Positions 46,482 through 54,067 of a DNA stretch of 64,000 nt are shown here, in pieces (position 1 is the stretch's first letter; every line of letters starts with the position of its first letter). The position numbers and the translations under genes were made by a program. The notes beneath the pieces are model-generated. The model saw nothing but the letters and a program-made list of their open reading frames with translations. It searched no databases and was not told the origin of the DNA. The DNA is from Planctomycetaceae bacterium (GTDB taxonomy: Bacteria > Planctomycetota > Planctomycetia > Gemmatales > Gemmataceae): contig PNLP01000029.1 in assembly GCA_013823135.1 (NCBI GenBank), positions 21,803 to 85,802 on the forward strand, given 5' to 3'.

Positions 46482-47729
46482 CTACGTACTCAACCAGGGG
46501 GCGGGGTTCTCGATGCATTTCACGAGCGTCTGAAGGAATCGTGCGGAGGGTGCTCCGTCGATGATGCGGTGGTCGAAAGTCAGGCTCAATGTCATCAAAT
46601 CCCGGCCGATGACGCGGTCGCCGTCCATGACGGGCCGACGTTCGATACGCCCGACTCCAAGAATCGCGGATTCTGGTGTGTTGATGATCGGTGTAAACGC
46701 ATCAATCCCAAACGCCCCGAGGTTGGTGATGGTGAAGCAACCGCCTTGCATCTCACTTGTCGTAAGCAAGCCCTTCCTTGCACGCTCGATCAAGGTGAGT
46801 GACTGAGCCGTCACCTGTCGCAACCCCAGCGAAGTGACATCGCGAATCACTGGGACGAGCAACCCGGTGTCGGTCTCCACTGCAATACCGATGTCGATGC
46901 GTCGGGCTGGGACGATCCCGGCCTGAGTCCACGTTGCGGCAATCATCGGGTGCTTCGTAATCGCCACCGAGACGAGTTTGACCAGGAAATCCGTGTACGA
47001 AGGGATGTTGCTGGTCTCACTGTTCGCCTTGAATTGTCCGCGAAGGTTCACGAGATTCGAGCCATCCACCGACGTCGTCAGCGTAACGGGCGCAGTCGTC
47101 TCCCGGCTGTCGAGCATCTTGGCCGCGATGGCTTGCCTCATCGGGGTGATCGGAACAATGTTTCCCACCCCCTCAGGCGAATGCTGGGTTGGCACAATCA
47201 CGTCGCGTTCGCGGATGCGCCCATCGCGGCCGCTTCCCTGAATATTCCCCAGATCGATGCTGTGCTGACTGGCAAGTCGCCGAGCACGTGGCGTGCTCGT
47301 TGGGGTTACTCGCTGATTGATGTCGTTTGCGGTGATTCTCCCACCCGGACCGCTACCCGCGACCACTTGAAGATCGACACCGTGTTCTCGGGCAAGGCGT
47401 CTTACTGCGGGACTGGCGGCCGGTTCTGTTCGTGGGATGAGTCGGATGTGCTCGGTCTGCTTTCCCTTGCCGGGCATCGATTCACCCGGTTGGAGGAGAT
47501 AGCCGATCACAGCCCCGACCGCGATCCTGTCACCGGGTTTTGGAGCCGTGGCGGGAATGTGTAGAGTCCCCGCGTCGAGAGTCTCGATTTCTTCCGTCGC
47601 TTTCTCACCTTCAAGCCGAAACACGACATCACCCGGTTTCACCATATCGCCGTCTGCCTTCAGCCATTCCACGAAGGTCCCTTCTTCCATGTTCCAGCCG
47701 AGGCGGGGAATCGTCACGGGAATGGGCAT
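46482..47729 (-). CDS. 2-oxoacid dehydrogenase E2 (dihydrolipoamide acyltransferase)
   Basis: A 415-residue protein. The N-terminal lipoyl domain has the lysine in LEGEKATEEIE (residue 43), not the usual ETDKA. There are two peripheral-subunit-binding domains in tandem (about 105-142 and 145-180). The catalytic domain has SYTDFLVKLVSVAI and the active-site DHRIIDGAPSARF near the end. It transfers the acyl group to CoA. It starts 6 bp after the fused E1. No E3 is nearby. The substrate could be pyruvate, acetoin or a branched-chain acid. Confidence 0.92.
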   Translation of the reverse strand: MPIPVTIPRLGWNMEEGTFVEWLKADGDMVKPGDVVFRLEGEKATEEIETLDAGTLHIPATAPKPGDRIAVGAVIGYLLQPGESMPGKGKQTEHIRLIPRTEPAASPAVRRLAREHGVDLQVVAGSGPGGRITANDINQRVTPTSTPRARRLASQHSIDLGNIQGSGRDGRIRERDVIVPTQHSPEGVGNIVPITPMRQAIAAKMLDSRETTAPVTLTTSVDGSNLVNLRGQFKANSETSNIPSYTDFLVKLVSVAITKHPMIAATWTQAGIVPARRIDIGIAVETDTGLLVPVIRDVTSLGLRQVTAQSLTLIERARKGLLTTSEMQGGCFTITNLGAFGIDAFTPIINTPESAILGVGRIERRPVMDGDRVIGRDLMTLSLTFDHRIIDGAPSARFLQTLVKCIENPAPWLST

Positions 47730-47735
47730 TTGTCC

Positions 47736-49691
47736 TCACTCGCTCAGCAAGTCGCGGATTGCCCGCACCACGGTGTCGGTGTCAAGAACGACTGCCGCTT
47801 CAAGTGGTGGGCTATACGGTGTGGGTGTGTGGAGGCCATTGAGCCGACGAATTGGTGCATCAAGTTCATCAAAGTACCGATCCGCGATTTGTGCCGCGAT
47901 CTCGGCCCCCACTCCGAAGGGGCCAAACGCCTCGTCAACGATCAACAGGCGACCCGTCTTTGCGACTGACTTCCCAATCGTCTCGACATCGAGTGGTGCG
48001 ACGGTTCGTGGGTCGATCACTTCGATGTGCAACCCATCGTGTGCGAGCTTTGCAGCGGCATCAAGCGCCCGCGACACCATCCGTGTGAGAGCAACGACCG
48101 TCGCGTGCTTTCCTTCCCGCACGACGTTTGCCTGCCCGAACGGGATCTCGTATGGAGCCTCGGGCACTTCGCCCTTCATGGACAGGAGTTCGCGGTGTTC
48201 GAGGAACAGCACGGGGTCGTCGCCCCGTAGTGCATGGTGGAGAAGGCCCTTTGCATCGTAAGGCGTGGAAGGCAGAACGACTCTGAGGCCGGGAAAATGG
48301 GCAAACATCGGGTAGTAGTTGCCCGAGTGATGTGTCGCTGCTGAGTGGCCGATGCCGATGCACCCACGCAGCAGGATCGGCATCTTCAATCGGCCGCTGC
48401 TCATGTACTGCATCTTCGCGATCTGGTTTACGATCTCTCCGACGGCATCGAGAACGAAATCCGCGAACATGAAATCGATCACCGGGCGAGTGCCGGTCAT
48501 AGCGGCACCGCAACCAAGGCCCACGAACCCACGTTCCGCGATCGGTGTGTCACGCAGCCGTGTGGGTCCAAACTTCTCGTATAGCCCGGCTGTTGTTTTG
48601 AAATTCCCGCCACGGATACCGATTCCTTCGCCCAGCACGAAGATACCTGGGTTGGCTGTCATTTCGTAACCAAGCGCCTCAAGAGTCGCTTGTGAGTAGC
48701 TGATCAGCCGCTCACCCGGTGGAGGTGGTGCGGGAACGTGTCTTGGTTCGGCGTAGATGTGCTCCGCAGCCGATGCCGGGGCGGGCCACGGGCTACTTTC
48801 CGCGGCACGGGCAGATTCGTCGATCAGCTGTTGGATCCCAGATTCGATCGACTCCAACTCACTTGCGGTGGCCACTCCCTGAGTGATGATTGTTCCGCGT
48901 AATCGCTCGATGGGGCACTTTGCCTTCCATGCATCTACTTCGGCGCGAGTGCGGTAGGTAAAGTCGCCCATTCCCTCGGCATGTGGGCGAGTACGGTATG
49001 TCTTGCACTCGAATAACGTCGGGCCGTCGCCTTTCCTCGCACGAGCGATTGCAACTCCTGCTGCCTCGTAGACTACCAATACGTCGTTGCCGTCCAACTC
49101 GATCCCGGGAATTCCGTACGCCGCTCCACGAGATGCTACGCTGGGGTTCCCAGTTGAATCCTTGAATGGCACCTCGGTTGCGAATTGATTGTTTTCACAC
49201 ACGAATAGCACTGGCAACTTCCAGATCGCCGCGAAGTTCAATCCCTCATGAAATGCGCCGTTGTTGGATGCTCCATCCCCGAAGAATGCGACCGCGATGT
49301 TGTCCTGCTTCATGAGCATGAACGTGTAACCTGCGCCGGCAGCCTGGAGAATGCACGGGCCAACGATGCCGCTGGTCCCCATCATGCCAACTTCCGGGGA
49401 GAAGAGATGCATGCTGCCGCCGCGGCCCTGTGAACATCCGTTGGAACGGCCGTAGAGTTCGGCGATCAATTGCAGCGGGGGGACACCCTTCGCCAGCGCG
49501 TGCCCATGCCCGCGGTGCGTGCTGAATACCACATCGCTGGATCGAAGGCGGCTACATACTCCGACGGCGATCGCCTCCTGACCGACGTAAGTGTGGCATG
49601 CTCCGTGGACGAGCCCGCGCTGATGTGATCGCGCCAGTTGCTCCTCGGCACGGCGAATCAGCGTCATCTGTCGAAAGAGTTGGAGCATCAT
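47736..49691 (-). CDS. Fused 2-oxoacid dehydrogenase E1 alpha-beta
   Basis: A 651-residue protein. I chose ATG 49691 because it overlaps the MFS stop (ATGA). Residues 1-320 are E1-alpha: HTYVGQEAIAVGV, HRGHGHALAKG, the TPP motif GDGASNNGAFHEGLNF with ENN, and KTYRTRPHAEG. A Pro-rich linker (near 350-370) joins it to E1-beta: LGEGIGIRGGNFKTTAGLYEKFG, DTPIAERGFVGLGCGAAMTG, HHSGNYYPMFAHFPGLRVVLPSTP. It decarboxylates a 2-oxo acid with TPP and passes acyl to E2. Such fusions are known but less common than separate subunits. Acetoin-dehydrogenase or pyruvate types are both possible. Confidence 0.92.
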   Translation of the reverse strand: MMLQLFRQMTLIRRAEEQLARSHQRGLVHGACHTYVGQEAIAVGVCSRLRSSDVVFSTHRGHGHALAKGVPPLQLIAELYGRSNGCSQGRGGSMHLFSPEVGMMGTSGIVGPCILQAAGAGYTFMLMKQDNIAVAFFGDGASNNGAFHEGLNFAAIWKLPVLFVCENNQFATEVPFKDSTGNPSVASRGAAYGIPGIELDGNDVLVVYEAAGVAIARARKGDGPTLFECKTYRTRPHAEGMGDFTYRTRAEVDAWKAKCPIERLRGTIITQGVATASELESIESGIQQLIDESARAAESSPWPAPASAAEHIYAEPRHVPAPPPPGERLISYSQATLEALGYEMTANPGIFVLGEGIGIRGGNFKTTAGLYEKFGPTRLRDTPIAERGFVGLGCGAAMTGTRPVIDFMFADFVLDAVGEIVNQIAKMQYMSSGRLKMPILLRGCIGIGHSAATHHSGNYYPMFAHFPGLRVVLPSTPYDAKGLLHHALRGDDPVLFLEHRELLSMKGEVPEAPYEIPFGQANVVREGKHATVVALTRMVSRALDAAAKLAHDGLHIEVIDPRTVAPLDVETIGKSVAKTGRLLIVDEAFGPFGVGAEIAAQIADRYFDELDAPIRRLNGLHTPTPYSPPLEAAVVLDTDTVVRAIRDLLSE

Positions 49692-51034
49692 GGCTGAACC
49701 GGGATCGTCATTGGGTTCGGAATCACGCGAGGAAGCCTCACCAACGCCACACAAACCGCTCCGAGTGTGAACGTCACGGCGACGAATCCCATCGCGGCTC
49801 GATCTCCGAAACCCGCGTCCTTGATTATGCCCACCACAGGTGAACCAATTGCTCCCGCCAGATTCCCAAACATGTTGATTGTCGCAATCGCGACCGCAGC
49901 AGCCGACGACGTGAGCGTCATCGTCGGCAATACCCAGAATGGCGAGAACCAGAACATTGCGAAGAACCCCGCGAGACATAACCATACGAAAACGACGATC
50001 CAGGGCTGATTCGGAACGACACACAAAGTCAGGAACAGCGCAGCCCCGAGTTGCCCCACGATGCAGTGGCCCTTCCGGTCACCTGTTCGATCCGAAGACC
50101 AACCCGACACAACCACACCAGCGACTCCGAACAGATAGACCAACCCCGTCCAGAGCAGCACGCTGGTGTCGTCGAATGCACCGCCTGTTACCCGAACCAA
50201 CTCCTTGACCACAGTGGCTAGCCAGAACACGAATACGTATCCCCCGATGTTCGTGGCCAGCAACGCCAGTGCCAGTAACCAGACGTTCCACATGCCGAAC
50301 ACCTGCTTCAGTTGGATTGTCCCTCCTCCCGTCGTCGCCTGGCGTTCGGCTTCTAGCTCACCTTCAAGCCAATCTCGCTCCGCTGTCGTAAGCCATCTCG
50401 CGTCGCGTGGTCGGTCGGGAAGCAAAAACGGAATCGCGATGCCAATGAGCACAGCCGGCGCTCCCTCAACCAGAAAGACCCACTGCCAGCCCTGAAGGCC
50501 AAACCAGTCTTGGTGCAGCAAGATGGCTGAGACAGGTGCTCCCAGCGCGAGACTGAGTGGCACTCCGATGAGCATCGCTGACATGGCCCTTGCGCGGTCT
50601 TTCCGGGGGAACCAATGCGAGAAGTAGACGATCACACCAGGGAAGAAGCCCGCTTCGGCAAGACCGAGCAGGAACCGACAGAGATAGAACTCGGTTGGAG
50701 TGCGGACGAACGCCATGCTCATCGAAACGAATCCCCAGGTCACGAGGATTCGAGCAAACCACTTTCGTGCGCTCCAGTGCTCAACGAGCAACGCGCCTGG
50801 GATTTCGAGAAAGATGTATCCGATGAAGAAGAGCGCGATCCCAATCCCAAAAACCGTCTCGGAGAACTGGAGGTCCTCCTTCATCCGTAGCTTGGCGAAC
50901 CCGACGTTCGCGCGATCGAGATATGCGATGACGTAGAGGAGAAATAGTAGCGGTAAAATGCGCCAAGCGACCTTCCCCCTCACACTGCGTGCAAGGTTAC
51001 CGGTCTCGCTCAGATTCGGATCGATATCGGGCAT
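49688..51034 (-). CDS. MFS transporter, ACS (anion:cation symporter) type
   Basis: A 448-residue, 12-helix protein. It matches the ACS branch: WRILPLLFLLYVIAYLDRANVGFA, the RFLLGLAEAGFFPGVIVYFSHWFP motif of the family, and a cytoplasmic loop (LLPDRPRDARWLTTAERDWL). Members carry organic anions such as tartrate, galactonate or phthalate. Because its stop overlaps the E1 start, it should import the 2-oxo acid or a precursor for the dehydrogenase. It is the first gene of a leftward three-gene operon, 168 bp after element copy B. Confidence 0.93.
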   Translation of the reverse strand: MPDIDPNLSETGNLARSVRGKVAWRILPLLFLLYVIAYLDRANVGFAKLRMKEDLQFSETVFGIGIALFFIGYIFLEIPGALLVEHWSARKWFARILVTWGFVSMSMAFVRTPTEFYLCRFLLGLAEAGFFPGVIVYFSHWFPRKDRARAMSAMLIGVPLSLALGAPVSAILLHQDWFGLQGWQWVFLVEGAPAVLIGIAIPFLLPDRPRDARWLTTAERDWLEGELEAERQATTGGGTIQLKQVFGMWNVWLLALALLATNIGGYVFVFWLATVVKELVRVTGGAFDDTSVLLWTGLVYLFGVAGVVVSGWSSDRTGDRKGHCIVGQLGAALFLTLCVVPNQPWIVVFVWLCLAGFFAMFWFSPFWVLPTMTLTSSAAAVAIATINMFGNLAGAIGSPVVGIIKDAGFGDRAAMGFVAVTFTLGAVCVALVRLPRVIPNPMTIPVQP

Positions 51035-51202
51035 CTGGTGCCGGTGGAGAGGGGGCCGGGCCGTTGATGTGTCTCAACGTACCATGACTCAGCCTCGTCG
51101 GCACCAGAAAAGCGACGAGGAGGGGTGTGCCACTGGTTTCTGGAGTCAACGTTTGCGGGAATGCAAGCGGATGTGTGCTTCTCATCGATTCCACGCAAAA
51201 CT

Positions 51203-51360
51203 CCCACCCATCCGTGGAACCGTTCTGGAAGCGATGACCTGTCTGGAAGAAAGAATATCTGAATGAATCTGATCGCCGCATCACGCGATGACCAAATCGT
51301 CTGAGACGTTCCACGCCATTTCATGCCGCACAAAAGCGCCAGGCACACACCGGAACCCAG
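51203..51360 (-). promoter_or_regulatory. Conserved 158-bp leader-like element, copy B (upstream of the MFS-E1-E2 operon)
   Basis: The minus strand aligns without a gap to copy A at 31382-31539, at about 78% identity. It ends 168 bp before the MFS start and points toward it. On the opposite strand a stop interrupts the frame open in copy A, so it is not a shared gene. The conserved termini define exact boundaries. Confidence 0.6.
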
Positions 51361-51424
51361 TGGCAGGAGCCGACGAGGAATTCCGCTCCAGCTAAGTGTT
51401 TCCCCGTTCCATTCTCAGACCCAA

Positions 51425-51520
51425 TCAACCCGGCCGCGATTTGCGTAGAAGTAATGCGCTTCCGCCGTACAGCCAGATCATCAGAACCATTCCAAGGCCG
51501 ATCATTGCGAGAGTTTCCAC
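51425..51520 (-). CDS. Candidate 31-residue membrane protein
   Basis: A GTG start at 51520 with GGAG about 8 nt upstream encodes (M)ETLAMIGLGMVLMIWLYGG, then a basic tail LLLRKSRPG. The hydrophobic stretch of about 20 residues ending in Lys and Arg fits a single inner-membrane helix with a cytoplasmic C-terminus. Its short length explains why gene callers might skip it. Family unknown. Confidence 0.45.
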   Translation of the reverse strand: METLAMIGLGMVLMIWLYGGSALLLRKSRPG

Positions 51521-51901
51521 GATGGTTCTCCGTTGGTCCGTGAAAGCTTCGGACTCACCGACGCATAGTTGCGAAGTGCTCCGACGGCGCAATTATGCAT
51601 ATTAAGATCGAAAAGTCCAAAATCATTCTCTTCTTTTCTGTCGGCTGCACTTTCACTCCCGATCTGGGGCAAGGGTTATGGTTGTGTGCTGTTGGTATTG
51701 GCATTGGATCAACAGACCCCAACGTAACCTGCAGGGTGACCGATGGCGGCGGAGATGGTCGTGTGGTAGGGTGATGACGGCATGCGTTTCGCAATAGCCT
51801 GTCTGCCACAGTTGCTTTGACAATCAGTCACTCGATACTCGGGTCATCATGACGCGTACCTATCGCGAAATGCATGCCGGTATCAGGCCAGGAGCCAGAA
51901 A
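51521..51901. other. Intergenic region without a recognisable gene
   Basis: This 381-bp stretch lies between the candidate small membrane protein and the rightward cytochrome gene. It includes an AT-rich part (about 51590-51645) that could hold divergent promoters. No ORF longer than about 60 codons with a ribosome site, no RNA gene and no repeat was seen. Confidence 0.5.
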
Positions 51902-52321
51902 ATGTTCCATCCTCGCTCGCTTGCATTTGGCATCGCCGCTGTCCTCGCGTTGACCGCGAGCCACGGCCGTAGTGAGAGTCCGAAACAGAAAGAGCCGCCC
52001 GTGTTGCCAAACGAGGCGCAGGTGATGCAGGTCAAACTCAAGCGTTCACAGGCGTTGCTCGAAGCGCTCACCAAAGAGGATTTCAAGCAGATTGAGGAGA
52101 GTGCGAACTCTCTCGTTCGAATCAGTAAGGCAACCGAGTTCCTCCGTGCTTACAAGACCGAAGAGTACGAGTTCCAGGCTCGAGTGTTCCAGCGAAGTGC
52201 AGAAACGCTCGCCGAGAAGGCCAAGGCCAAGAACCTCGACGGAGCCACGTTGGCATACCTTGATATGACAGTGAGCTGTGTTGCTTGCCACAGTCACTTC
52301 CGTGGCCGAAAGCGGGATTGA
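51902..52321 (+). CDS. Exported c-type cytochrome (c'/c556-like)
   Basis: A 139-residue protein with a signal peptide (HPRSLAFGIAAVLALTASHG). The mature part is helical (VMQVKLKRSQALLEALTKEDFKQIEESANSLV) and ends in the haem site CVACH at 126-130 followed by SHFRGRKRD, as in cytochrome c'/c556 proteins. An AGGAG site lies about 8 nt before the ATG. It is the second such small cytochrome in the window. The partner is unknown. Confidence 0.85.
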   Translation: MFHPRSLAFGIAAVLALTASHGRSESPKQKEPPVLPNEAQVMQVKLKRSQALLEALTKEDFKQIEESANSLVRISKATEFLRAYKTEEYEFQARVFQRSAETLAEKAKAKNLDGATLAYLDMTVSCVACHSHFRGRKRD

Positions 52322-52685
52322 TTCACATCACGGCTCGGTGAACCCGTACGCCTTGTGCGGGTTTCTCACGCCACTGCCCATCTTCGATCAACCCCCTCAA
52401 CCCGCAAGTCTCTGTTCTGTATTGGCTCACGAGCGTGCCGTGTTTGCACACGGCGTGTCAGCCCCGCACAGCAGGCAGATGGCGAAGGGGAATCATTCCC
52501 CGGAACACTTGAGATTCCAAGGCCATTTCGACTTCGCATTCCATCTTCGCGTCACGGTACGCCAGTTGCTTATCCCGCAGATATCGGCATGGGTTGCGGA
52601 GTTGAAATCCGTGGTCGGAAGTAGCCTCTCGCCACCAGAGGGAACCTACTTCCAAATTCACCCGAGGTGGCGGGGAAACTCAATC
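52322..52685. other. Gap with an open but unlikely frame
   Basis: The frame of the following small gene is open backwards to 52278, but it overlaps the cytochrome gene and its composition is poor for a protein (Pro- and His-rich, no domain). No other gene, RNA or repeat was seen in these 364 bp. Confidence 0.4.
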
Positions 52686-52904
52686 ATGAACTTTCTGCCT
52701 AGCATCGAACACATTGAAGTGATTCTCCTCTCCGGTATCCTCGCGACGACCGCCATGGTTACGGTCACAGCGTTCGTTCTCAGTGCCGTCTTTTTGGCCA
52801 CTCGAGAACCTTCACACTCCCACCAGTTGGCCACCGCGCCTAAAGTCGTTCCTCCCTCTTCCACAACGGCTGGCGTGCCTTCTTCGCTTGCGACGGCGGG
52901 ATAA
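52686..52904 (+). CDS. Small single-helix membrane protein
   Basis: A 72-residue ORF from ATG 52686. An N-terminal stretch precedes one strong hydrophobic helix (VILLSGILATTAMVTVTAFV) and a Ser/Thr/Pro-rich tail. A weak GGGGA site lies about 10 nt upstream. It is followed by the hairpin at 52971. Family unknown; it could be an orphan small membrane protein. Confidence 0.5.
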   Translation: MNFLPSIEHIEVILLSGILATTAMVTVTAFVLSAVFLATREPSHSHQLATAPKVVPPSSTTAGVPSSLATAG

Positions 52905-52970
52905 GTTGCTACTCGCTACGAGATCCCACTGGAAACTCAGAGGGCAGTAAGCCGTACACGTTCTTTCGCT

Positions 52971-53012
52971 GACCTCTGTGACAGAATTTTCGTCACAGAG
53001 GTCGTTCATTTT
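52971..53012 (+). terminator. Rho-independent terminator before the hydrogenase operon
   Basis: GACCTCTGTGAC (52971-52982) pairs perfectly with GTCACAGAGGTC (52992-53003) around a 9-nt loop, followed by GTTCATTTT. It should isolate the hydrogenase operon from upstream transcription, so that operon needs its own promoter within about 53004-53090. Confidence 0.85.
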
Positions 53013-53092
53013 GTGCGGGCTATCAATCTTGCGTAGTTTGGAGAAGAGACTGAGTTGTGGTTCGGTGTGGACGTTGTGAGATCGGAGGTAAC

Positions 53093-53557
53093 GTGATTGG
53101 TCGCCTGGTCTGGATTGTCGGACTTGGCTCGGATCATGGCGACGACCGTGTCGGGTGGGAAGTGGCAGTTCGGCTTCAGGAAACGGCTGAGCGGGACTTT
53201 AAAGTCACTATCTCGGCCGACCCTCTATGCATTACAGAGTCGCCGACGGGTTGTGATTTGCTCCTCGTCATCGACGCGTGTCGCGGAGCGGGTTCCCCGG
53301 GCAGTATTCATCGGTTTGAATGGCCCGATCCAAAGTTTACCGCGATCCCCGACGTGTCAAGCCACGGAATAAGTCTCTCGATGGCACTCGAACTCGCGGC
53401 AACACTTGGGCGTTTGCCCCCAAGCGTTGTGGTCCTCGCAATCGAGGGAGAGGCTTACGAACCTGGCATGGGGTTGAGTCCAAGTGTCGAGGCAAAGATC
53501 CCTGCTCTGGTTGAATGTGTACTCACTGAGGTGCTCAACCCACCTCAGCAATCTTGA
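53093..53557 (+). CDS. [NiFe]-hydrogenase maturation protease
   Basis: About 154 residues from GTG 53093, with GGAGG 5 nt upstream (the open frame reaches back to 53057). It follows the HycI/HybD pattern: IVGLGSDHGDDRVGWEVA near the N-terminus (acidic metal ligand), LLLVIDACRGAGSPGSIHRFE (second acidic ligand) and the conserved His in SSHGISLSMALELAATLG. It cleaves the C-terminal peptide of the hydrogenase large subunit after nickel insertion. It is the first gene of the hydrogenase operon, so it is probably dedicated to that enzyme. Confidence 0.88.
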   Translation: MIGRLVWIVGLGSDHGDDRVGWEVAVRLQETAERDFKVTISADPLCITESPTGCDLLLVIDACRGAGSPGSIHRFEWPDPKFTAIPDVSSHGISLSMALELAATLGRLPPSVVVLAIEGEAYEPGMGLSPSVEAKIPALVECVLTEVLNPPQQS

Positions 53558-53572
53558 AACTGGAGGACTCAC

Positions 53573-54067
53573 ATGACCGAGACCATTACACCTGCTTTTC
53601 TGAAAACACTCGCGTTCCTTGCTCCTGCGACGGAGGATGAACTGCGGCTTCTGATGCCTGCGGCTCAGGTCGAACAATATCCTGCGGGAACTAGCGTATT
53701 CCGCGAGGGCGATCACCTCAGTCACATTTTCATCGTTACTACAGGAACTGTTGCCCTTGAAATCAGCGGACCAGATTACCGACCCCGAAGAATTCAGACG
53801 GTTGGTCCTGGCGAACTTCTTGGTTGGTCACCATTATTGGGGACGGGGGCGATGACTGCGGGTGCTCGCGCGACCACTCAAGTTCGGGTTGTTGCGATTG
53901 ATGCAAAGGCGCTTCTTGAAGTGTGCGAGGCTGATCCAAGATTTGGCTATCAGTTCATGCGGCGAACCGCCGTCGCGATTGCTGCTCGATTGAATGCCAC
54001 ACGCCTTCAGTTGCTCGACGTTTACGGAACAGAACTTCCACACGCAGTCGTCGGAGGCAGACGGTGA
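53573..54067 (+). CDS. Cyclic-nucleotide-binding-domain protein (no DNA-binding domain)
   Basis: A 164-residue protein with GGAGG upstream of ATG 53573. Residues about 10-140 are a cNMP fold: YPAGTSVFREGDHLSHIFIVTTGTVALEI, then VGPGELLGWSPLL, with ARATTQVRVVAIDAKAL before a helix. No helix-turn-helix follows, so it is not a CRP-type regulator. The usual PRxA phosphate motif is not exact (TAGARATT), so the ligand is unclear. Similar proteins are commonly encoded at the head of group 3b hydrogenase operons. Its stop overlaps the GTG of the next gene. Confidence 0.88.
   Translation: MTETITPAFLKTLAFLAPATEDELRLLMPAAQVEQYPAGTSVFREGDHLSHIFIVTTGTVALEISGPDYRPRRIQTVGPGELLGWSPLLGTGAMTAGARATTQVRVVAIDAKALLEVCEADPRFGYQFMRRTAVAIAARLNATRLQLLDVYGTELPHAVVGGRR

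Noticed and set aside
51010..51348. 112-codon leftward ORF similar to a 63-codon ORF at 31418-31609
   Set aside because: The similarity is due to the 158-bp element. Protein identity in this frame is lower than DNA identity, so I treat it as non-coding.
52278..52685. N-terminal extension of the small membrane-protein ORF
   Set aside because: It overlaps the cytochrome gene, lacks a ribosome site and has poor protein-like composition; the start at 52686 is preferred.
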